A DNA stretch of 64,000 bases from Fragum whitleyi (Eukaryota; Mollusca; Bivalvia; Cardiida; Cardiidae), in the NCBI GenBank assembly GCA_948146395.1, contig OX411556.1, forward strand, positions 2,682,501-2,746,500. Direction: 5' to 3'. Shown here piece by piece: positions 57,038 to 64,000 of the stretch; the stretch's first letter is position 1, and each line of letters opens with the position of its first letter. The notes under the pieces are model-generated. The model made no database searches. It was not told the DNA's origin and saw only the letters and a list, made by a program, of their open reading frames with translations. The position numbers were made by a program, and so were the translations under genes.

Positions 57038-58863
57038 GAGACACAGGAGCTTCTCAATCTCTTATTTTAGCAGATGTTCTGCCTTTTTCTGAGAAGACTT
57101 CGTCTGGTACTAGTGTCCTTATTCAGGGTGTAGAGTGTGGTGTTATTAATGTTCCTCTTCATAAGGTTAATTTGTCCTCGGATTTGGTTACTGGTTCTGT
57201 GGTTGTTGGTGTTAAACATTCTTTACCATTTAAAGGTGTTCATTTATTGCTAGGCAATGACTTAGCTGGAGATAAGGTTGTTGTTAATCCTCTTGTAACT
57301 GACACACCTAATGTAGGTCAAACAGATGATCCTATTTTGCAGGAAATACCTGATTTGTACCCTTCATGTGCAGTAACTCGGGGTATGGCTAAAAAAGCTT
57401 CCTTGAAAAATTCAAATGATATTGACTTAACTGATACTTTTGTTGGTCAATATTTCAATGACGAGATTAAAAAGTCTTTTAATCTTAGTCTGCCTGATTC
57501 TCAGACAGACTCGTCAAAATTTTGTCAGTCATCTCCAAGGTCAAATGACCAAGGTCATGAAACGCATTCAAAGTCAAAGTTAATCCAGGAACAGCAAAAT
57601 GATCCTGAGATTTCAAAGTTAATTGATAGGGCATTACCCGAAAAAGAAATGTCTCAGAATCCTGTTTGTTACTATAAAAAGAATGGTATTCTGATGAGAA
57701 AATGGCGACCATTTGATGTCCCAGCTGATGACGATTTGGCTGTTAATCACCAAATTGTTGTTCCAAAGTCATATCGCCATGAAATACTTAGTATAGCACA
57801 TGAAAGTCCAATGTCTGGTCATTTAGGTGTAAACAAGACTTATCACAAGATTATGACTCATTTCTTTTGGCCTGGACTTAAATCGGACGTTTCCAAATAT
57901 TGTAAAAGTTGCCACACTTGTCAAATGGTAGGGAAACCTAACCAAGTTATTCCAAAAGCAAGGTTACAACCCATTCCAGCTTTTGATGAACCTTTCAGTC
58001 GAATAATAATAGACTGCGTTGGTCCTTTACCAAAAACCAAGTCAGGTTCTGAATATTTGTTGACAATTATGTGTGCTTCTACTCGCTTCCCCGAAGCAAT
58101 TCCTTTAAGAAACATTAAGGCAAAGTCAATCGTTAAGGCTCTTGTCAAGTTCTTTACTTTTGTTGGCCTTCCAAAATCAGTTCAGTCTGATCAAGGATCA
58201 AACTTCATGTCAGGCATATTCCAACAGGTTATGCATGAATTAGGTATCAAGCAATATCGGTCATCTGCTTATCACCCTGAAAGTCAAGGTGCTTTAGAAA
58301 GATTTCATCAGACCCTAAAGAATATGATAAGGTCATATTGTTTTGATACTGATAAAAATTGGGATGAAGGTATTCATTTGCTATTATTTTCAGTCAGAGA
58401 ATCTGTTCAAAAATCTCTTGGCTTTAGCCCCTTTGAGTTAGTTTTTGGTCATTCTGTTCGTGGGCCATTAACACTCTTAAAAGAGAAATTTCTTGCTGAT
58501 GATGAAACACCCTTGAACTTGTTACAGTATGTTTCTGACTTCAGAAATAAACTGTCTAGGGCATGTGAGGTTGCTAGGTCAAATCTTAAATCATCTCAGA
58601 GCAAAATGAAGGCAAGATATGACAAGCATAGTGTTGATAGGAAATTCGAACCAGGTGATAAAGTCCTTGCTCTTTTGCCAATACCTGGCCGACCCTTACA
58701 GGCAAGATATTATGGCCCGTATACTATTGATAAGAAAACAAGTGATTTGAATTATATTATCAATACTCCTGGAAGGCGTAAAAATAAACAAATGTGTCAT
58801 GTGAATATGTTAAAAAGTATTTTGACAGAGATAGCTCTATTTCAAAACCGGTTACAGTTGTAA
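57031..58863 (+). CDS. pol: Protease-integrase part of pol (frame -1 to gag)
   Basis: An open frame of 610 codons with no needed start codon. It is closed upstream by TAA at 57028-57030 and overlaps gag by seven bases, so entry must be by a -1 shift at 57031-57037. The protease active-site DTGAS lies at 57040-57054, with a later LLLGNDLAG flap-like segment. Integrase begins with an HHCC zinc finger (AHESPMSGHLG and CKSCHTC, about 57798-57920). The catalytic core has IIIDCVGPLP, SDQGSNF and ESQGALERF with the D, D and E residues (about 58004-58305), and a GPY-type C-terminal module (RYYGPYTID) follows. The frame ends with TAA just past an A5 run at 58812-58816. Confidence 0.93.
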   Translation, partial: NLRDTGASQSLILADVLPFSEKTSSGTSVLIQGVECGVINVPLHKVNLSSDLVTGSVVVGVKHSLPFKGVHLLLGNDLAGDKVVVNPLVTDTPNVGQTDDPILQEIPDLYPSCAVTRGMAKKASLKNSNDIDLTDTFVGQYFNDEIKKSFNLSLPDSQTDSSKFCQSSPRSNDQGHETHSKSKLIQEQQNDPEISKLIDRALPEKEMSQNPVCYYKKNGILMRKWRPFDVPADDDLAVNHQIVVPKSYRHEILSIAHESPMSGHLGVNKTYHKIMTHFFWPGLKSDVSKYCKSCHTCQMVGKPNQVIPKARLQPIPAFDEPFSRIIIDCVGPLPKTKSGSEYLLTIMCASTRFPEAIPLRNIKAKSIVKALVKFFTFVGLPKSVQSDQGSNFMSGIFQQVMHELGIKQYRSSAYHPESQGALERFHQTLKNMIRSYCFDTDKNWDEGIHLLLFSVRESVQKSLGFSPFELVFGHSVRGPLTLLKEKFLADDETPLNLLQYVSDFRNKLSRACEVARSNLKSSQSKMKARYDKHSVDRKFEPGDKVLALLPIPGRPLQARYYGPYTIDKKTSDLNYIINTPGRRKNKQMCHVNMLKSILTEIALFQNRLQL

Positions 58864-60368
58864 ACACTGTCCCACAAGAATCAAATGTGATTGAATCAGA
58901 AGTTAGTTCAGACTTTAGTGAAAAATCTGTTCCTGGTCCACCTAAACTTGAGAACTCTGAAATACTAAAGAATCTTGACGACAAACTTTCACATTTGGAG
59001 CCATCTCAACGAGAAGAGCTGAAACAGTTGATTAATGAATATGAACACTTGTTTCCTGACATCCCAACAAGAACTGATAAAATATATCATGATGTCATTG
59101 TGGAAGATTCTCAACCAATAAAACAACATCCTTATAGAATGAATCCAGTGAAACAAAAAGCCCTTCAAGATGAAGTGAATTACTTATTGGAGAATGATTT
59201 TATTGAACCCAGCCAAAGTAATTACAGTTCACCATGTATATTAGTTCCAAAGCCAAATGGAACATACAGAATGTGTACTGACTATCGAAAAGTGAACTCT
59301 GTGACAAAAACTGACTCTTTTCCTATACCAAGAATTGATGACTGTATTGACAAAGTCAGGAATTCTAAATATGTCACCAAATTTGACCTTCTCAAAGGAT
59401 TCTGGCAAGTTCCGCTCACTGATAGGGCTAAAGAAGTATCAGCATTTGCTACTCCAACTGGTCTGTACCAGTACAAAGTTATGCCGTTTGGGATGAAAAA
59501 TTCTCCTGCGACGTTTCAGCGGCTTGTAAATATGGTTATAGCTGGCTTAGATGGCTGTGACGCATACATTGATGATGTCATCATCTATACAGATACATGG
59601 AGTGACCACCTTCAAAGAATCAAACAATTCTTCGACCGTCTCAGTGATGCAAAATTGACTATTAATCTTGGAAAAACAGAATTTTATCATGCTACTGTTA
59701 CTTTCTTAGGACATCTTGTGGGACAGGGTCAAGTTAAACCTTTAGAATCTAAGGTCAATGCTATATCTGAGTTTCCTGTGCCTGCTACTAAAAAGCAACT
59801 GATGCGATTTCTTGGTATGGCTGGCTACTATAGAAAGTTTTGTAAGAATTTTTCTATAATAGCTGAACCTTTAACAAACTTATTAAAGAAAAACGTTAAG
59901 TTCAAATGGAATGATAACTGTCAAGTTGCCTTTGATCGCTTAAAAGCCATACTAAAGAGCACACCAGTTCTTTCAGCACCTGATTTTGACAAATGTTTCA
60001 AATTAGCTGTTGATGCAAGTGATGTTGGTATTGGTGCTGTTCTTTTGCAAGAAGACGATGATGGTATAGATCATCCAGTTTGTTATTATTCTAAACAATT
60101 AAACAAACATCAGAGAAACTACTCCACCATTGAAAAGGAATGTCTTGCTCTGATTTTGGCAATCCAACATTTTGAAGTTTATTTAACATCTGCAACTTCT
60201 CCTATAGTTGTATTCAGTGACCACAATCCCTTAAGTTTTCTTCACAAACTTAAGAGTAAGAACCAAAGATTATTGAGGTGGAGTTTGTCACTTCAAGAAT
60301 TTGATCTTGATGTAAGACACATTAAAGGAAAAGACAGCATTATACCAGATGCTCTGTCAAGAGTCTAA
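58788..60368 (+). CDS. pol: Reverse transcriptase-RNase H part of pol (frame -1 to integrase)
   Basis: Open from the TAA at 58785-58787 to the TAA at 60366-60368. It overlaps the integrase frame by about 76 bases and lies in the -1 frame. Reverse transcriptase: NDFIEPSQSNYSSPCILVPK fingers segment, TKFDLLKGFWQVPL with the first catalytic Asp, MPFGMKNSPATFQR, and the YIDDV box at 59565-59579 with the two catalytic aspartates. RNase H follows: LAVDASDVGIGAVL, STIEKECLAL, VVFSDHNPL and a C-terminal PDALSRV. No chromodomain or envelope sequence follows. No AUG suits initiation, so the domain depends on upstream translation. Confidence 0.94.
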   Translation, partial: TNVSCEYVKKYFDRDSSISKPVTVVNTVPQESNVIESEVSSDFSEKSVPGPPKLENSEILKNLDDKLSHLEPSQREELKQLINEYEHLFPDIPTRTDKIYHDVIVEDSQPIKQHPYRMNPVKQKALQDEVNYLLENDFIEPSQSNYSSPCILVPKPNGTYRMCTDYRKVNSVTKTDSFPIPRIDDCIDKVRNSKYVTKFDLLKGFWQVPLTDRAKEVSAFATPTGLYQYKVMPFGMKNSPATFQRLVNMVIAGLDGCDAYIDDVIIYTDTWSDHLQRIKQFFDRLSDAKLTINLGKTEFYHATVTFLGHLVGQGQVKPLESKVNAISEFPVPATKKQLMRFLGMAGYYRKFCKNFSIIAEPLTNLLKKNVKFKWNDNCQVAFDRLKAILKSTPVLSAPDFDKCFKLAVDASDVGIGAVLLQEDDDGIDHPVCYYSKQLNKHQRNYSTIEKECLALILAIQHFEVYLTSATSPIVVFSDHNPLSFLHKLKSKNQRLLRWSLSLQEFDLDVRHIKGKDSIIPDALSRV

Positions 60369-60632
60369 AATTTTGAATTGTCATATCTTTATTAAAACAT
60401 TGAATTTAACAGTTACATTTTACTATATTTTTTGTATATATGTATGTATGTTTGCATATATAACTCTTTTTCAATTCTTTTGATGAAAATTGTTTGTATT
60501 TTCATGCTAGATGTGCTGAAATGTTGCAACGAATCATGATATTAACAATTATGTGATGTATATTATCATTGTAAATGCTAATGATAATTCAAAAAGAAAG
60601 ATTTATTTCATAAACCTTTCTTTTTTTCTTTC
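60369..60632 (+). other. Untranslated region between pol and the 3' LTR
   Basis: AT-rich, with TATGTATG-like units and stops in all frames. No envelope-like open frame. Confidence 0.75.
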
Positions 60633-60643
60633 AAGGGGGAAAG
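60633..60643 (+). promoter_or_regulatory. Polypurine tract
   Basis: AAGGGGGAAAG directly abuts the TG of the 3' LTR, as required to prime plus-strand DNA synthesis. Confidence 0.88.
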
Positions 60644-61192
60644 TGTTATGTATAATCTATAAATAAAATTAATGGTATTTACCATGTCTATTTTTAGAAT
60701 TAGTCTGGGAATTTTCCAATATCTCTTGACACTTTAAGGTAATAGATGTAGAAGATTTTAGATCTTTCTAGAAAGGCTATTTGGAAGGTGATTCAGACTC
60801 TAGAGTATTCTTATGTTCTATACTATTCCAGATTGTTCTATAGTATTTTATAAAGGGGTTCCTACAGCATTCTTGGTTCACTTGATTTAGACTTATGGTT
60901 TCATTTAGTAGTACTGTGTTAAACTAAAAGGGGATTTCTTGTTATCTTGAAAGTGTGTTTGAAAGCGTGTTTAATTTTAAATTCAGATATTATTGGACTT
61001 ATTATTTGTGGACCAGGAACTTAAATAAATTGGATCTAAAATTAAAACTTTAGGATTAAACATTCAAGGTATTGTAAATTGTTTTTGTATTAATTTCATA
61101 TTGTCAATAATTCTGGTATTATTGTCAATAAATATTGTTAATTGTAAAGTTTGTTGCTGGCTTCTTTGTTCGTGTTACATTGGCACGTAACA
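60644..61192 (+). repeat. 3' LTR
   Basis: 549 bp, same termini as the 5' LTR. About seven differences, among them TTTTATAAA for TTATATAAA in the TATA region and a GGCTATTTGG for GGCCTTTTGG patch. Confidence 0.95.
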
Positions 61193-61196
61193 CAGA
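61193..61196. repeat. Target-site duplication CAGA, right
   Basis: Exact partner of 54835-54838. Confidence 0.88.
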
Positions 61197-61460
61197 GACT
61201 TGAAATGATGCATGCGAATTGATGTAAAACAACGTGCATAAAGACGTTTTTTCGTGAATTTCAGAGGCCTATTCCGTAGAATCGCCGAGGGTTCCCGATA
61301 GCGTGCAATTTTGTCGAGATAATAGTTCAACATTTTTCTTAAGCCAACAAGTAAAAAAACTTTTCCATGTTAGCCCTTTGTGTGTAACTATGTCGAGTTT
61401 CTAGAGTGAATAACGAGTTTCTAGAGTGAATAACGTCACCTTACGATCATTTACGAAACA

Positions 61461-61702
61461 GGGGCCCGTTTTACTAAACATCTTACGAAAAAATAATCGT
61501 AAGTCGAAATCAATATTCGTATCTGGCGTTTTTATTCATTGATGGACTCTGCCTTGCAATATCTCATTGGAATTGTCTTTCGAAGACGATTCTAATGAGA
61601 TATTGCATAGCAGAAATCCACATTTAGTTACAACTGTAGAAGCAACTTTAAAATCTGACTTACGCAAAAAATGATCGTAAGATTTTTAGTAAAACGGGCC
61701 CC
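61461..61702. mobile_element. MITE family F, copy 2
   Basis: GGGGCCCGTTTTACTAAACA at the left and AGTAAAACGGGCCCC at the right, with a central GGAATTGTCTTTCGAAGACG palindrome. Both copies of the family keep TTACGCAAAAAATGATC near the right end. Confidence 0.88.
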
Positions 61703-61708
61703 TGACCT

Positions 61709-62012
61709 TAATCATTATAGTGTAACTTTGTTGAGTTGACCGTTTCTTAGGCGACCACAGTTCTTTCACAATCATTTGTGAAATAGACCCTAATCATTAT
61801 CGTGTAACTTTGTTGAGTGTAGGTTTCTAGACTGCATACAGTCACATAAAGATCGTTGGAGAAATCATTATCGTGTAACTTTGTTGAGTTGTAAGTTTCT
61901 AGAGTGAATACAGCCACTTAAAGATCGTTTGAGAAAATGGCTCTAATCATTATCATGTAACTTTGTCGAGTTGAGAGTTTCTAGAGTAAATACAGTCACT
62001 TTACGATCGCTG
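61709..62012. repeat. Tandem repeat of about 70-80 bp units, four copies
   Basis: Units start AATCATTAT(A/C)(G/A)TGTAACTTTG near 61711, 61790, 61864 and 61933 and share TTTCTAGA(G/C)TGAATACAGTCAC-like and AAGATCGTT phrases. The last unit runs straight into the terminal exon of the receptor-like gene. A weaker relative lies near 61398-61450. Confidence 0.8.
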
Positions 62013-62160
62013 TGTTCGTTAACATCATCAGTATCTATAAAGGGCATGAACTCTTCTTTGTCCTCCATCTCGGCCGTGATCTCCCCTTTCTCGTTTAATT
62101 TACTGTTGTTGTTCTTTGGTGTGGTGTAAACAGTTTCCACGTGTATTTGGTGGTTGATAC
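61943..62160 (-). CDS. Terminal exon of a class B GPCR-like gene (C-terminal tail)
   Basis: After a CTTTACAG acceptor the exon begins with two bases completing a Gly codon, then INHQIHVETVYTTPKNNN and an acidic segment (AEMEDKEEFMPFIDTDDVNE), and runs to TAG at 61943-61945. Its phase fits exon 63043-63169 exactly. The last 20 or so codons lie inside the tandem repeat unit. Alternatively the exon ends at 62005 with a GTAAAG donor and continues elsewhere. The acidic, Ser/Thr-containing composition suits a cytoplasmic receptor tail, but the assignment rests on the preceding exon. Confidence 0.6.
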
Positions 62161-62879
62161 CTGTAAAGCAGAATAAAGGGGGTTTCGATTAAAAGCTTGT
62201 ATATAAAATAATGAGGAGGTGTACTTTTCTATTAAATATTCATTGATGATTTTCACTTTCAACAATTCTTTACATCTTTTTCTTTCATTTCATTTGAATA
62301 ACGCGAAGTAGATAAGATAAACATATTTTTAGATGCGCTATTACTCCAGAGATTTAACCGTATATGGAAATTCTGCGTGGTGAGCTATTATATTATTTAC
62401 TTTTGATTTATAGATTCCCGTACTACGTTTCGAATTTCAAAAAAACCCACATTAAAATCGTTATAATTTACCATCCATATGTAAGTATGGTTTAAATCGT
62501 AAGGTAAACTCAAAGTAAATGTATCAGATTCAATTCCCAATATATCTTTTTAATGTTTATCCTAAATACCTATCTAAATGGACTTGGAGTCTACGTCGTT
62601 TGAAAATACATCTATTGTGTTTCTTGTAACAAGATTTACATGTGTAATTGATTAAACGACATCTATTGCGAATAATCAGACATAATAAATTTGATTGCGC
62701 AATTCTATGAATTGAAAATTTGCAAAGAACTTATCAAACTATTGAGGAGGTAAAATTTTGAGAAGTACATGTACGTGTGAATGAATTTTTTCGATATATA
62801 TATCTAGTTTAATCATACATGTATGTTTTTATGTGAAATCTGTCAAAGATATCGTTTCTCTGGACTGTTTTCGCAAAAT

Positions 62880-63030
62880 TAAACCTCTGATTGAATGGAT
62901 CCAGTCCTGCGTCCAGGATAACAAAATGATGCAAATTATTTGCAAATTATACCCCACTTTGCACGAGTACATGCGTGCATAGCGGGGTATAAATTGCAAA
63001 CCGTTTGCACCGTTATGACATCCTGGACGT
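62880..63030. repeat. Imperfect foldback in the receptor intron
   Basis: GTCCAGGATAACAAAATGATGCAAA pairs loosely with TTTGCACCGTTATGACATCCTGGAC (quoted in parts), and ATACCCCACTTTGCACGAG pairs with TGCATAGCGGGGTAT inside. It lies between the two receptor exons. Confidence 0.65.
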
Positions 63031-63042
63031 GAGGAAGGTTAC

Positions 63043-63169
63043 CGTTGCAGTAGTTATTGTCTATAGTATTTCGTCTGAAATGTTGACTGTTTAGCCGGGA
63101 CATGTTCGAGGCCATACTGCCACTTCGTAAAGTTCTTCTCTTCCAGGCACGATGGATTTCTGATCTAAC
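63043..63169 (-). CDS. Penultimate exon of a class B (secretin-type) GPCR-like gene
   Basis: Begins in phase 0 after a TTTTAAG acceptor with VRSEIHRAWKRRTLRSGS, followed by MASNMSRLNSQHFRRN, and ends at a GTAACC donor with one base over. In class B receptors transmembrane helix 7 ends in a conserved NGE, and the cytoplasmic helix 8 starts V(R/Q)-x-E-I/L-x-R-x-W-x-R. An intron between NGE and V is common in that family. The match covers only this helix-8 motif; the seven-helix part is not in the window. The next exon matches in phase and also looks like tail sequence. The receptor subtype cannot be told. Confidence 0.6.
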
Positions 63170-63460
63170 CTTAAAATAGCAGATAGATTTCAGAGAGAGT
63201 TTAAGGTTAAAAAATGTATTGAATTATTCCCTTTCAAGAATTAAAGAAATAAGTAACATGCATCGTTACACGGGACGAGTGAAAAAATGATTGGGAAAGA
63301 GTTAGAAAACTTTACGGGTTCTTCATAAATTACTAAAAAAATTTATTTTCAAATGTTACTTCATTTACGAACTCATCGACTGTCGAATGGACTAAGCAGT
63401 TAAAAGTGCGAAACGAAGAAATGTTGTATAAATTTAACCAAGAAGACTTTTCCAATGACA
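63170..63460. other. Intron or upstream sequence of the receptor-like gene
   Basis: AT-rich. No transmembrane-helix exon was found on the minus strand up to the window end. Confidence 0.5.
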
Positions 63461-63461
63461 A

Positions 63462-64000
63462 GAGAGCCATAGTGGCCCTTAATCGCTCAGCTGAATTAAC
63501 AATTAAAAAAAATCAAGGTATTTCTAAGATATGACCCAATGACCTTGTTTTTTACCTCACTTGACCCAATTTCGGACTTGTCCGAGATTTCATCAAGATT
63601 ATCATTCTGACCAATTTTTAGGTTGATTGGGCTACAAATATGGCCTCTAGAGTGTCCACAAGGTTTTTCTAAATTTTGAACCCGTGACCTTCTTTTTGAC
63701 CCCCACTTGACCCAATTTCGAACTTGTCCGAGTTTTGATCAAGATAATCATTCTGACCAATTTTCAGGTTTATAGGGCTAAAAGTATGGCCTCTATAGTG
63801 TCCACAAGGTTTTTGTACGCTTTGACCCCTTGACCTACTTTTTGGCCTCACTTAACCCGACTTCGATCTTGTCCTAGATTTTATCAGGACAATCATTCTG
63901 ACCAATTTTCAGGATGATTGGGCTAAAAATATGGCCTCTATAGTGTCCACAAGGTTTTTCTAAGATTTGACCCCACTTTCAATTTGTCCGAGATTTCATC
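63462..64000 (+). mobile_element. Pearl/HINE-like element, 5' part, cut by the window end
   Basis: Opens with ACAAGAGAGCCATAGTGGCC and CTTAATCGCTCAGCT, the 5' signature seen at 33787. It continues with tandem units of about 150 bp, each containing CCAATTTCGAACTTGTCCGA, CATTCTGACCAATTTTCAGG and a GGCCTCTATAGTGTCCACAA phrase. At least three units are visible; the 3' end is outside. Confidence 0.8.

Larger units (their letters stand above)
54839..61192 (+). mobile_element. Full-length GmR1-type Ty3/Gypsy LTR retrotransposon
   Basis: The element is 6,354 bp: 5' LTR 54839-55387, primer-binding site 55391-55408, gag 55586-57037, protease-integrase frame 57031-58863, reverse transcriptase-RNase H frame 58788-60368, polypurine tract 60633-60643, 3' LTR 60644-61192, and CAGA on both sides. 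Integrase precedes reverse transcriptase, the defining trait of the GmR1 branch of Ty3/Gypsy, first described from deuterostomes. No envelope frame exists in the 275 bases between RNase H and the 3' LTR. The LTRs differ at about seven of 549 positions, so the insertion is recent. Two one-base frame changes interrupt the reading frames. Confidence 0.95.

Noticed and set aside
57172..57174. Start codon for the protease-integrase frame
   Set aside because: The triplet is TTG inside the protease region; the frame extends upstream to 57031 through the DTGAS motif, so no independent start is needed.
60369..60643. Possible envelope gene between RNase H and the 3' LTR
   Set aside because: Only 275 bases, with stops in all frames.

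Overview
This is a stretch of animal genomic DNA, most likely from a bivalve mollusc. It is AT-rich, has long introns with GT-AG splice sites, and is crowded with short interspersed repeats. The molluscan assignment is inference. It rests on tRNA-headed SINEs and on several repeats built like the 'pearl'/HINE elements known from bivalves: a short 5' palindrome, a core of about 160-bp tandem units, an ACGG-type microsatellite, and a 3' hairpin echoing the 5' end. No bacterial-style operons are present.

Two host genes can be supported, both on the minus strand. (1) A serine/threonine kinase gene occupies 17404-31140. Twelve coding exons join in phase into a 729-residue protein. The kinase domain (about residues 144-430) keeps the DFG Asp, the catalytic Asp, the Asn and the APE motif, but has HFD in place of HRD, so it is a non-RD kinase. 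The best family fit is the MAP3K8 (TPL2)/MAP3K14 (NIK) group. A proline-rich C-terminal tail of about 300 residues follows. (2) At the right edge, 61943-63169 holds the last two exons of a gene whose product looks like the cytoplasmic tail of a class B (secretin-type) G-protein-coupled receptor. The rest of that gene lies beyond the window.

The main mobile element is a young LTR retrotransposon of 6,354 bp (54839-61192): 549-bp LTRs differing at about seven positions, a CAGA target duplication, a primer-binding site identical to the tRNA-Pro site of murine leukaemia virus, a polypurine tract, and gag/pol frames. Integrase lies upstream of reverse transcriptase, the reversed order typical of GmR1-type Ty3/Gypsy elements, and the Gag ends in a SCAN-like region. 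Two single-base frame changes at short homopolymer runs separate gag from protease and integrase from reverse transcriptase. A solo LTR of the same family, with its own ATAG duplication, sits inverted at 7130-7674. A decayed BEL/Pao pol tail lies at 9752-10008 (minus).

Layout: 1-2055 tetranucleotide microsatellite containing an internal duplication of about 1.4 kb; 2056-17400 repeats, foldback elements and the solo LTR; 17.4-31.1 kb the kinase gene, with introns full of MITEs and pearl-like elements; 31.2-39.3 kb repeat-rich intergenic DNA; 39.35-48.37 kb a set of segmental duplications with a repeat distance near 4.7 kb; 48.4-54.8 kb foldback elements and SINEs; 54.8-61.2 kb the GmR1-type element; 61.2-63.2 kb the receptor tail; 63.46 kb to the end the start of another pearl-like element. 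Exon boundaries come from reading splice sites and phase by eye, and repeat borders are approximate unless a target duplication is given.
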